A DNA stretch of 64,000 nt from Rhodospirillales bacterium (GTDB lineage Bacteria; Pseudomonadota; Alphaproteobacteria; Rhodospirillales; Defluviicoccaceae). Location: contig JAEULH010000083.1 of the NCBI GenBank assembly GCA_016793925.1, positions 1 through 64,000 on the forward strand. Reading direction: 5' to 3'. A program made the position numbers and the translations under genes. How positions within the stretch are numbered: position 1 is the stretch's first letter; each line of letters opens with the position of its first letter. Positions 25,989 to 33,344 of the stretch are shown here, piece after piece. The notes beneath the pieces were generated by a model, which searched no databases, was not told the origin of the DNA, and saw nothing but the letters and a program-made list of their open reading frames with translations.

Positions 25989-26684
25989 ATGATTACCTTG
26001 AGACGCAACCTCTTCGCCTCGACGGCAGCTCTGGCGATGGTCGCTGCCGCGGCTGCGTTCGCCGCCGATGCGTCTTCGGCGCCGACGACCGGTGGAGGCC
26101 AGGCGCAGGGGCGTGGCATGCAGATGTTCGCCCGCTGCGACACCAACAGCGACGGCCAGATCAGTCGCGACGAGTTCGACGCCTGCCAGGCCATGCGCTT
26201 CGGTCAGATCGACAGCAACGGCGACGGCAGGGTGACCCTGGAAGAGTTCCAGGCAAACGCCATGGGTCGCAACCCACAGAAACAGGAGTTGATGTTCCAC
26301 CAGATCGACGCGAACGGCGATGGCGCTGTCACCGAGGATGAGTTCGAAAGCATGCACAACGCCAAGTTCAAGAGGGTCGACGCCAACGGCGACGGCATGA
26401 TCACCCAGGCCGAGGTCCAACAGATGCACCAGAACATGCGCGGCTCACGCATGGGCCAGGGCATGGGGCCCGGCCAGGGCATGGGACCCGGCCAGGGCAT
26501 GGGGCCTAGTCAGGGCATGGGACCTGGTCAGGGCATGGGACCCGGTCAGGGCACGGGGCCCGGTCAGGGCATGGGGCCACGACAGGGCACGGGACCCGGC
26601 CAGGGCATGGGGCCACGACAGGGTATGGGCCAGGGCACGGGACCGAGCACGACGCCGACCGCCCCGGCGCCCGCGCAGCAGTAG
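25989..26684 (+). CDS. Secreted EF-hand protein with Gly-Gln-Gly-Met-Gly-Pro repeat tail
   Basis: A 231-residue exported protein. Residues 1-27 form a signal peptide ([21 protein letters not shown]). Four calcium-binding loops follow: [12 protein letters not shown] (51-62), [12 protein letters not shown] (75-86), [12 protein letters not shown] (107-118) and [12 protein letters not shown] (131-142), each with acidic residues at positions 1, 3, 5 and 12. The tail from about residue 155 is about ten copies of a GQGMGP-type hexapeptide. ATG 25989 with CAGGAGA upstream is preferred to ATG 25923. It probably acts as a periplasmic calcium buffer or metal sensor with the divergent two-component pair; that link is inference. 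Confidence 0.88.
   Translation: MITLRRNLFASTAALAMVAAAAAFAADASSAPTTGGGQAQGRGMQMFARCDTNSDGQISRDEFDACQAMRFGQIDSNGDGRVTLEEFQANAMGRNPQKQELMFHQIDANGDGAVTEDEFESMHNAKFKRVDANGDGMITQAEVQQMHQNMRGSRMGQGMGPGQGMGPGQGMGPSQGMGPGQGMGPGQGTGPGQGMGPRQGTGPGQGMGPRQGMGQGTGPSTTPTAPAPAQQ
26451..26645 (+). repeat. Tandem 18-bp coding repeat (GQGMGP units)
   Basis: About ten imperfect 18-base units of the form GGCCAGGGCATGGGACCC lie in frame at the 3' end of the EF-hand gene. Units vary at third positions and in a few codons (Met to Thr, Gly to Ser or Arg). Such arrays change copy number by slippage, so length is likely to differ between strains. Confidence 0.9.
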
Positions 26685-26992
26685 GCTCGAGGCGCCGTCG
26701 CGCTTCAGGCGGCGGGAGGAACCGGTCGCGGCTTCATGCGTCGCGGCCGGCCGCCGGCCGAGGCTGCGGCAGGCAGAACGGGAAACGTCGCGACGGCGCG
26801 ATCGCATCGGATCGCGAGCTGGCGGGGCCGGGAAGATCGGCGGGCACGCGCGAAGCGCTTGCTACCGGTCGTGCGGGACGCTAAAGCCTGTCCGAGAAAT
26901 TAGAGCGCAGCGCGTCGCCGCCGGTTCGATCGTCGGCGAGCGTGGCGCTTTTATGCGCGGATCGCGCACCACCTCAATCTTTATTCGGGGAC
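26685..26992 (+). other. Intergenic stretch between EF-hand gene and ahcY
   Basis: These 308 bases hold no supported gene. The left part has GC-rich palindromic runs (GGCCGGCCGCCGGCC around 26745-26760) without a T-run, so only a weak end signal can be argued. The right part, nearest ahcY, is less GC-rich and includes a stem GCACG (26844-26848)/CGTGC (26870-26874) and a GCTAAAGCC stretch at about 26879-26887. I looked for SAH and SAM riboswitch patterns and could not match them. Confidence 0.4.
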
Positions 26993-28261
26993 ATGATGGA
27001 CGCACCGAGACACGATGTGAAGGATCCGGGCCTGGCCGAGGCCGGTTCGCGCCGGGTGGAATGGGCATTGGCCGAGATGCCCGTCCTGCGCTCGCTGATG
27101 GAGCGCTTTGCCGACGAGAAGCCGCTCGCCGGCACCCGCATCAGCGCCTGCCTGCACGTAACCGCCGAGACCGCCAACCTCGCGCGCGTTCTTGTCGCCG
27201 GCGGCGCCGAGGTCGCTTTGTGCGCCAGCAACCCGCTCAGCACACAGGATGACGTTGCCGCGGCGCTTGCGCTGAAGTACGGCATTTCGACCTTCGCCCA
27301 CCGCGGCGACAACCATGAAAACTACTACCGCCGCCTCGCCGCCGCGCTCGACATCAGCCCCAACATCACCATCGACGACGGCGCCGACCTGGTCAGCCAG
27401 CTTCACACCGGCCGCACGGAGCTGCTCGACGGCATCATCGGCGGCACCGAGGAAACCACCACCGGCGTCATCCGCCTGCGCGCCATGGCCGCGGAGGGCG
27501 CGCTCCGCTACCCGATCATCGCCGTCAACGACGCCGACACCAAGCACCTGTTCGACAACCGCTACGGCACCGGCCAGAGCACCATCGACAGCATCCTCCG
27601 CTCGACCAACATCCTGATCGCCGGCAAGGTCTTCACCGTTTGCGGCTATGGCTGGTGCGGCCGCGGCGTCGCGATGCGCGCGCAGGGGCTGGGCGCCAAG
27701 GTCATCGTCACCGAGGTCGAGCCCGTCCGCGCCCTGGAGGCGACCATGGACGGCTTCCAGGTGATGCCGCTGATCGACGCCGCGCCGCTGTCGGACATCA
27801 TCATTACCGTGACCGGCAACAAGCACGTCATCGATCGCCATCATCTCGAAGCGTTGAAGAACGGCTGCATCATCGCCAACGCCGGCCACTTCGACGTCGA
27901 AATCAACCTCAAGGCGCTGCGTGAGATGGCCACCAACCGCTTCGAGCCGCGCACGTCGGTTGAGGAATTCACGCTCGACGGCGGCCGTCGGGTGCGGGTG
28001 CTGGCCGAGGGTCGGCTGGTCAACCTCGGCGCCGCCGAAGGCCACCCGCCGTCGGTGATGGACATGAGCTTCGCCAACCAGGCGCTCGCCGCGGCCTACA
28101 TCCGGCAAAACCACAACAGCCTGGAGAAGACCGTCCACGTCATGCCAAAGGCGCTTGACCAGGAGGTCGCCCGGCTGAAGCTGGAGGCGATGGGCTCCAA
28201 CATCGACGTCCTGACGGCCGAGCAGGAGAAGTACCTCGCCTCCTGGCAGGAGGGAACCTGA
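26993..28261 (+). CDS. ahcY: S-adenosylhomocysteine hydrolase, short (archaeal/Thermotoga-like) form
   Basis: AhcY splits S-adenosylhomocysteine into adenosine and homocysteine, keeping methylation going. The 422-residue protein shows [63 protein letters not shown] and the NAD-binding [19 protein letters not shown], then [14 protein letters not shown]. It lacks both the roughly 40-residue insert and the C-terminal KPxxYRY tail of the long form usual in proteobacteria. This makes it the short type known from archaea and Thermotoga. ATG 26993, after CGGGGAC, is the likely start. It is followed by phaZ at 71 bases. Confidence 0.9.
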   Translation: MMDAPRHDVKDPGLAEAGSRRVEWALAEMPVLRSLMERFADEKPLAGTRISACLHVTAETANLARVLVAGGAEVALCASNPLSTQDDVAAALALKYGISTFAHRGDNHENYYRRLAAALDISPNITIDDGADLVSQLHTGRTELLDGIIGGTEETTTGVIRLRAMAAEGALRYPIIAVNDADTKHLFDNRYGTGQSTIDSILRSTNILIAGKVFTVCGYGWCGRGVAMRAQGLGAKVIVTEVEPVRALEATMDGFQVMPLIDAAPLSDIIITVTGNKHVIDRHHLEALKNGCIIANAGHFDVEINLKALREMATNRFEPRTSVEEFTLDGGRRVRVLAEGRLVNLGAAEGHPPSVMDMSFANQALAAAYIRQNHNSLEKTVHVMPKALDQEVARLKLEAMGSNIDVLTAEQEKYLASWQEGT

Positions 28262-28331
28262 AGCCGGCGCCGACCCGGACAGGCGTCCCGCGGGGGACGC
28301 CGGTCCCCACGCGCGCCGGATCGGACGGGCA

Positions 28332-29414
28332 ATGAAAGCGGCGGTGCTGGCTGTTGTCGCGGCGCTGACGGTTCTCGGCATGAACCGGGCGCCGGCGCAC
28401 GCTGCGACCGACGCGCCCGGTGCGCTCCCGCAAGGCATCGCCGATCCCGCCGGCGTCACCGTCTCCGGCGTCTCCTCCGGAGGCTACATGGCGGTGCAGA
28501 TGCACGTGGCCCATTCCGCGTCGATTGCCGGTGCCGGCGTGCTCGCCGCCGGCCCCTACCACTGCGCCGGCGACAACTATCCCTTCAACCTGCTCCGCGC
28601 CATGAACACCTGCGCTAGGATGGCCGAGCTGGTTCCCTTCATGGGCCCGCCGGCGTTGCCGCCAAGCGTCGAGCAGACGCAAACGGAGGCAACGCGCGGC
28701 CGCATCGACGATCCCGCGCACCTGCGCCACGCCCGGGTCTATCTCTTTTCCGGCCGACTTGACGAGTTCGTGCCGCAGTCGGTGACCGACGTCCTCAAGG
28801 CCTACTACGAGACCTTCGTCCCGCCCGGCGACATCGCCTATGTCAACAACATCCGGGCCGATCATGCAATGATCAGCGAGGACTTCGGCAACCCCTGCGA
28901 CACCTCGAAAGACCCATACATCAACGACTGCGACTATGACGCCGCCGGCGCGCTGCTGACCCAGCTCTACGGTCCCCTCGCCCCGCCCGGGACAGCAGAA
29001 CCCGGCGCCAAACGCGCTCTCATCCGATTCGACCAGACCGCCTTCGACCCGGACGCTGCGAGCCACGGGCTTGCCGCCGAAGGCTATGCCTTCATTCCGG
29101 ACGGCTGCACCGGCGACAGGAGATGCCGTCTGCACGTCGCCTTCCACGGCTGCCGGCAGTACGCCGGCGCGGTCGGCGACGCCTTCGTCGCCCACGCCGG
29201 CTACAACGACTGGGCCGCGGCCAACGACATCGTCGTTCTCTACCCGCAGACCACGCCGCTGCGCCGGCGATTGCTCGGCATCGCCCTGCCCTGGCCCAAC
29301 CCGCTGGGCTGCTGGGACTGGTGGGGCTTCACCGGACGCGATTTCGACGTGAAGAGCGGCGCCCAGATCGGGGCCGTGTGGGCGATGGTCCAACGCCTGA
29401 CCGCCGGCCGCTGA
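28332..29414 (+). CDS. Secreted polyhydroxybutyrate depolymerase/esterase
   Basis: A 360-residue exported alpha/beta hydrolase of the extracellular PHB-depolymerase type. It has a signal peptide (residues 1-24, ending PAHA), the lipase box GVSSG with Ser48 in VSGVSSGGYMAVQMHVAHS, DEFVPQSVTDVLKAYYE, and the C-terminal HVAFHGCRQYAGAVGDAF and WDWWGFTG motifs with the catalytic His region of this family. The enzyme should cut short-chain polyhydroxyalkanoate outside the cytoplasm or in the periplasm; it may instead act on other esters. Many Cys residues may form disulfides. It lies between ahcY and a DUF3616 gene on the same strand. Confidence 0.82.
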   Translation: MKAAVLAVVAALTVLGMNRAPAHAATDAPGALPQGIADPAGVTVSGVSSGGYMAVQMHVAHSASIAGAGVLAAGPYHCAGDNYPFNLLRAMNTCARMAELVPFMGPPALPPSVEQTQTEATRGRIDDPAHLRHARVYLFSGRLDEFVPQSVTDVLKAYYETFVPPGDIAYVNNIRADHAMISEDFGNPCDTSKDPYINDCDYDAAGALLTQLYGPLAPPGTAEPGAKRALIRFDQTAFDPDAASHGLAAEGYAFIPDGCTGDRRCRLHVAFHGCRQYAGAVGDAFVAHAGYNDWAAANDIVVLYPQTTPLRRRLLGIALPWPNPLGCWDWWGFTGRDFDVKSGAQIGAVWAMVQRLTAGR

Positions 29415-29567
29415 GCGGATCGCCCGTCGGCCGATTGGCAAAGCGCGCAGGGTGGTCTAGCGTCGTCGCCATGCTCGCCGACCCTGTCGCTCCTGTCTGC
29501 GCCGGGGACGTGGACGAACTGCCGCCCGGATCAAGATCGAGCCGCACCGACGACGAGGATCCCAGCA

Positions 29568-30692
29568 ATGGCGACCATGGCGCAGCCTGAACGGCGCATC
29601 CGGCTCGACTTCCGGCGGCAAGAGGATCGCAGCGCCGGGGCGCCGGCGTCGGTCCTGCGCGGCGATCTCTCCGCCTGCGCCATCACCGGCGACTGCCTTT
29701 GGCTCGGCTGTGACGAAACGGCGACCGTCGAGCGGCTGATTCGCCAGGCCCCCTCGACCTACGCCGATCACCGCAGCTTCCAGCTCGCCGACATCTTTTC
29801 CCTTCCCGCCGGTGCCGGCGAGGAGATCGACATCGAGGGCCTCGCGGCCGACGACGGCTACCTGTGGATCGTCGGCTCGCACAGCTCCAAACGGAAGAAG
29901 CCGAGGCGCCACGAGAACGACGCCCGGGAAGCGCTTGAGCGGCTGTCGACCATCTCGATCGACCCCAATCGCTATTTCCTTGCCCGCGTGCCGCTGGTCG
30001 CGGGCGCGGCGGAAGGCCTCTTCGGCCTCGCCGGGTTCGACGGCAGCGAAGCGTCCGCCGGCAGAAGCGCCGCCTGTCTGCCCATGTCCGGCGGCGGCAA
30101 CGTCCTCACGGACGCTCTCGGCCGCGACCCGCTGCTCGGCACCTTCCTCCGGATTCCGTGCAAGGAGAACGGCCTCGACATCGAGGGCATTGCGGTCCGG
30201 GGCGGGCGCGTCTTCCTTGGCCTTCGCGGCCCGGTCCTGGGCGGCTGGGCGACGATCATCGAGCTCGCCATCCGCGACGACGGCCCCGGTCGGCTGGGGC
30301 TGGACGCGATCGGCGGCGCGGGAGAGACCTACGCGCGGCGCTTCTTCGACCTCGACGGGCTCGGCATCCGCGACCTCGCCTTCGCCGACGGCGCGCTGTT
30401 GATCCTCGCCGGGCCGACCATGGACCTGGACGGGCCGGTGCGGCTGTACCGCTGGCCGATGCCGCTGGAGGCCGGCGACGGTGCGGTCATCACCCACGAC
30501 CGCCTCGAGGTCGTCTTCGACATGCCGTACGGCGACGGCGTGGACCACGCCGAGGGCATCGCCCTGCTCGACGAAGGCCCGGACGCCGGCCGGCGTGAGA
30601 TCCTTGTGGTTCACGACAGTCCGGCGCCGGACCGCCTGCACGGCGACGGCACGGCCATCGACGCCGACGTGTTCTCGCTGGGCCCGGCCTAG
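29568..30692 (+). CDS. DUF3616 family protein
   Basis: A 374-residue cytoplasmic protein without a signal peptide. The pattern of repeated IEGLAADDGYLWIVGSHSS, LDIEGIAVRGGRVFLGLRGP and VDHAEGIALLDEG segments indicates a beta-propeller-like fold and matches the DUF3616 family. The function is unknown. It is 153 bases downstream of the PHB depolymerase gene and converges on purU with a 25-base gap, so it may share a transcript with the former. Confidence 0.82.
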   Translation: MATMAQPERRIRLDFRRQEDRSAGAPASVLRGDLSACAITGDCLWLGCDETATVERLIRQAPSTYADHRSFQLADIFSLPAGAGEEIDIEGLAADDGYLWIVGSHSSKRKKPRRHENDAREALERLSTISIDPNRYFLARVPLVAGAAEGLFGLAGFDGSEASAGRSAACLPMSGGGNVLTDALGRDPLLGTFLRIPCKENGLDIEGIAVRGGRVFLGLRGPVLGGWATIIELAIRDDGPGRLGLDAIGGAGETYARRFFDLDGLGIRDLAFADGALLILAGPTMDLDGPVRLYRWPMPLEAGDGAVITHDRLEVVFDMPYGDGVDHAEGIALLDEGPDAGRREILVVHDSPAPDRLHGDGTAIDADVFSLGPA

Positions 30693-30717
30693 CGGGCCTT
30701 GCGCGCCGTCCCGAGCG

Positions 30718-31575
30718 TCAACGCAGGACCACCGTCTTCGACCCGTTGAGCAGAATCCGGTGCTCGATGTGCAAGCGCACGGCCCGCGCCAGCACAATGC
30801 TTTCGATGTCGCGCCCCACGGTCGCCAGGGCATCCGGCCCATAGGTGTGATCGACCCTTTCGACGGCCTGTTCGATGATCGGCCCCTCGTCAAGGTCGCG
30901 GGTGACGTAGTGTGCGGACGCGCCGATCAGCTTGACCCCGCGTGCATGCGCCTGGTGGTACGGCTTCTGCCCCTTGAAGCCCGGCAAAAACGAGTGATGG
31001 ATGTTGATGCAGCGACCGCGGAGGCGATCGCAGGTCGAGGCGGTCAGGATCTGCATGTAGCGGGCGAGGACGACCAGGTCGATCTCGAGCTCGTCGACCA
31101 GACGCAGCACCGTGGCTTCCTGGTCGCGCCGGGTCTCGGCCGTCACCGGCAAGTGGAAAAACGGAATGCCATGCCACTCTGCGAGCGGCGCGAGATCGGG
31201 ATGATTCGAGACGATCGCGGGGATCTCCACCGCCAGGTCGCCGGTGCGGTAGCGATAAAGCAGGTCGTTCAGACAGTGGTCGGCCCGCGAGACCAGGATC
31301 ACGACGCGCGATTTGCGCGCCGCGTCGTGCAGGCCCCAGACCATGTGAAAGCGCTCGGCAATGCGCGAGAACGCGTGGGTGAAGCTTTGCGCCGGGACGG
31401 CCTCGGCGGCGGTTCGAAACACGGTGCGCATGAAGAAGCGGTCGCTCAGCGGATCGCCATAGTGGGTCGATTCGGCGATGAAGGCGTCCTGCGCCGCGAG
31501 GAATCCCGACACCGCGGCCACGATCCCGACGGTGTCGGGGCACGAGATTGTCAGGATGTAGGAACGCTGCTCCAT
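30718..31575 (-). CDS. purU: Formyltetrahydrofolate deformylase
   Basis: PurU hydrolyses 10-formyl-tetrahydrofolate to formate and tetrahydrofolate, balancing one-carbon pools and feeding purine synthesis with formate. The 285-residue protein has an ACT domain (ILTISCPDTVGIVAAVSGFLA) followed by a formyltransferase domain with SNHPDLAPLAEWHGIPF, the catalytic INIHHSFLPGFKGQKPY and GASAHYVTRDLDEGPII. A GGGAGA ribosome site precedes ATG 31575. The longer open frame upstream is not used. It is divergent from rquA across 260 bases. Confidence 0.95.
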   Translation of the reverse strand: MEQRSYILTISCPDTVGIVAAVSGFLAAQDAFIAESTHYGDPLSDRFFMRTVFRTAAEAVPAQSFTHAFSRIAERFHMVWGLHDAARKSRVVILVSRADHCLNDLLYRYRTGDLAVEIPAIVSNHPDLAPLAEWHGIPFFHLPVTAETRRDQEATVLRLVDELEIDLVVLARYMQILTASTCDRLRGRCINIHHSFLPGFKGQKPYHQAHARGVKLIGASAHYVTRDLDEGPIIEQAVERVDHTYGPDALATVGRDIESIVLARAVRLHIEHRILLNGSKTVVLR

Positions 31576-31835
31576 TGCTCTCCCAACCTGCGAAGCGTGA
31601 ACGGGACGCGGCGCGCCGGGGCGTGAGCAAGCGCGCTGGCGAAACGGCCGCCCCCCGCGCAGCACGACCCGCCGGGGCCGGCAAGCGCCGGTGGCGTCGT
31701 GCGAGAGTAGTCGCCTGTGTCCCGCCGGCAAACCCCGCGGTTGAGCATGCGGTTCTGAAAGCTGGCCTTTTGCGCTTTGAGCGCCATGCAAAACAGTGTA
31801 TCCGGACGCCTGCACAAGACCGGTGAGGACAGCGA

Positions 31836-32579
31836 ATGGATGGCGGCATCGACAACCGGCCTGTTCCGGCGCACGAGGCCGAGGCACCTCAGCTGCCGGA
31901 TTACCTCGTCAAGACGTACACCTGGGCCTACCTGAAACCGGCGAGCCTGCGGCTGCTCGACAACACGCTTGTCGTCACGGCCATACTCTGGGGCAACCTG
32001 AATCGCCTGATCCGCGTCAACTGCGCCGAGCTTTCGGCGGGCCAGCGGGTTTTGCAGGCCGCGAATGTCTACGGCCGCTATTCGGCGGACCTGGCCCGAA
32101 CGCTCGGTCCCGAAGGTCGCCTTGAGGTCATCGACATCGCGCCGCTGCAGGTGGACCACTGCCGGCGCAAGCTGCGAGGCTTCCCCCAGGCCAAGGTTCG
32201 GCTGGCCGACGCCGCCGCACCCGGTGGCGGCGTCTACGATACCGTCTGCTGCTTTTTCCTCCTCCACGAGATCCCGGACGACCACAAACATCGGGTCGTC
32301 GACGCCCTGCTCGCGGCCGTACCGCCGGGCGGGAAGGTGATCTTCACCGATTACCACAGGGCGGCCGGCTGGCATCCCCTGCGCTGGCCCATGAACCTCG
32401 TCTTCCGTATCCTCGAGCCGTTCGCCTTCGGTCTGATCGAGCGCGAAATCGCAGATTTCGCCAGCGATTCCGCGGCATTCGTCTGGCGCAAGAGCACGTA
32501 CTTCGGCGGTCTTTACCAGAAGGTCGTCGCGGAACGGCCGCGCCTCGTCCCGGCCCGCGCCGCCCGCGCCGCCGAGTAG
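31836..32579 (+). CDS. rquA: Rhodoquinone biosynthesis protein RquA
   Basis: RquA converts ubiquinone to rhodoquinone, the low-potential quinone that lets fumarate reductase work in reverse under oxygen limitation. The 247-residue protein has a methyltransferase-like fold in which the usual SAM glycine motif is replaced by VYGRYSADLA (residues 78-87), a hallmark of RquA. It also shows PDYLVKTYTWAYLKP at the N-terminus, FFLLHEIPDD and the diagnostic block TDYHRAAGWHPLRWPMN followed by FRILEPFAF. These match the RquA of Rhodospirillum rubrum as I recall it. It stands alone in its direction, 260 bases from purU, converging on the SixA-like gene. Confidence 0.8.
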   Translation: MDGGIDNRPVPAHEAEAPQLPDYLVKTYTWAYLKPASLRLLDNTLVVTAILWGNLNRLIRVNCAELSAGQRVLQAANVYGRYSADLARTLGPEGRLEVIDIAPLQVDHCRRKLRGFPQAKVRLADAAAPGGGVYDTVCCFFLLHEIPDDHKHRVVDALLAAVPPGGKVIFTDYHRAAGWHPLRWPMNLVFRILEPFAFGLIEREIADFASDSAAFVWRKSTYFGGLYQKVVAERPRLVPARAARAAE

Positions 32580-32597
32580 CAGGCCGGTCGCCGGCGC

Positions 32598-33119
32598 CTA
32601 AGCCTGGGCCAGGTCGCTCGCGACGACGAAAGCGTCGAGAGTTGCGCCGGCGGGGGCTAGGTCGTGCCAGCCTTCGATATCGGCGGTCAGCGTCGCCAGT
32701 GCGCAGGTCGGAAACTTGCGCGCCAGCCTGCCCTTCGCCTGCTCGTCGCCGCCGCACGTCAGGGTCCGCGCGAGCATCTCCAGACCCGGGTTGTGGCCGA
32801 TAATCATCACCGAGGCGAGGCTTTGGCTCAGGCGGCGCAGCCGACGCAGCAGCGTCGTCGGCTCGGCCAGGTAAATTCCCTGTTCAAAGCGGACGGGTAG
32901 CGCCGTCGGCAACCGGCGCTGAACCCGCTCCAGCGTTTCCCGGGTTCGCTTCGACGGCGAGCAAAGCACCTGGGCCGGCGTGATGTCGCAGGCGAGCAGG
33001 TGGTCGCCCATGGCTTTCGCCGCGTGCCGGCCGCGCTTGTTCAGCGGGCGGTCGAAATCGTCGCACGCCTTGTCCTCCCAACTCGACTTGGCGTGGCGCA
33101 GCAGATAGAGCGTCTTCAC
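32598..33119 (-). CDS. SixA-like histidine phosphatase
   Basis: A 173-residue histidine-phosphatase-superfamily enzyme. It opens with the catalytic box LYLLRHAKSSW, then DFDRPLNKRGRHAA, the second catalytic stretch CSPSKRTRETLE and IGHNPGLEMLA with the acid/base and second His. SixA removes phosphate from phosphohistidine in signalling and PTS proteins; the target here is unknown. The start is GTG 33119. It lies 19 bases from the rquA stop, end to end, and downstream of a repeat-rich gap. Confidence 0.85.
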   Translation of the reverse strand: MKTLYLLRHAKSSWEDKACDDFDRPLNKRGRHAAKAMGDHLLACDITPAQVLCSPSKRTRETLERVQRRLPTALPVRFEQGIYLAEPTTLLRRLRRLSQSLASVMIIGHNPGLEMLARTLTCGGDEQAKGRLARKFPTCALATLTADIEGWHDLAPAGATLDAFVVASDLAQA

Positions 33120-33175
33120 AAGGTCGTTCCGCAGGCTCCCGGCGACGCGGGTGATAGCATTTGTCCATCGTCATT

Positions 33176-33210
33176 GCGAGGGGGGCAAAGTTCGAAAGAC
33201 GCCCCCTCGC
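33176..33210 (+). repeat. Intergenic palindromic repeat (GCGAGGGGG stem)
   Basis: A near-perfect inverted repeat, GCGAGGGGG (33176-33184) with CCCCCTCGC (33202-33210), sits next to a TCGTCATTGCGAG motif common in dispersed palindromes of GC-rich proteobacteria. It could be a transcription stop for ppk1 or the SixA gene, but no T-run follows. It resembles known intergenic palindromes rather than coding sequence. Confidence 0.55.
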
Positions 33211-33273
33211 CGATCCGCACCGGATTGCCACCCGCCGCGGCAACGCCCTCAGGCGGCAATGCCCTCACCCCGG

Positions 33274-33300
33274 CCCTCTCCCGCGTACGGCGGGAAAGGG
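33274..33300 (+). repeat. REP-like hairpin (CCCTCTCCCGC stem)
   Basis: CCCTCTCCCGC (33274-33284) pairs with GGCGGGAAAGGG-type sequence to 33300 with ten of eleven bases matched and a five-base loop. The motif CCTCACCCCGGCCCTCTCCC is familiar from repetitive extragenic elements in many proteobacteria. Just before it is a 14-base direct repeat (CGGCAACGCCCTCA at 33238, CGGCAATGCCCTCA at 33254). Confidence 0.6.
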
Positions 33301-33344
33301 AGAAGCCCAGGCCGCGCCGTCATTCGGCGTCACGACGCCACGCC

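Noticed and set aside
26840-26890. Possible SAM-II or SAH riboswitch upstream of ahcY (a GCTAAAG stretch after a short stem)
   Set aside because: The GCTAAAG resembles the SAM-II 3' core, but the GATTT loop and the pairing that makes the pseudoknot are missing, it is about 100 bases from the start codon, and the SAH consensus is not present.
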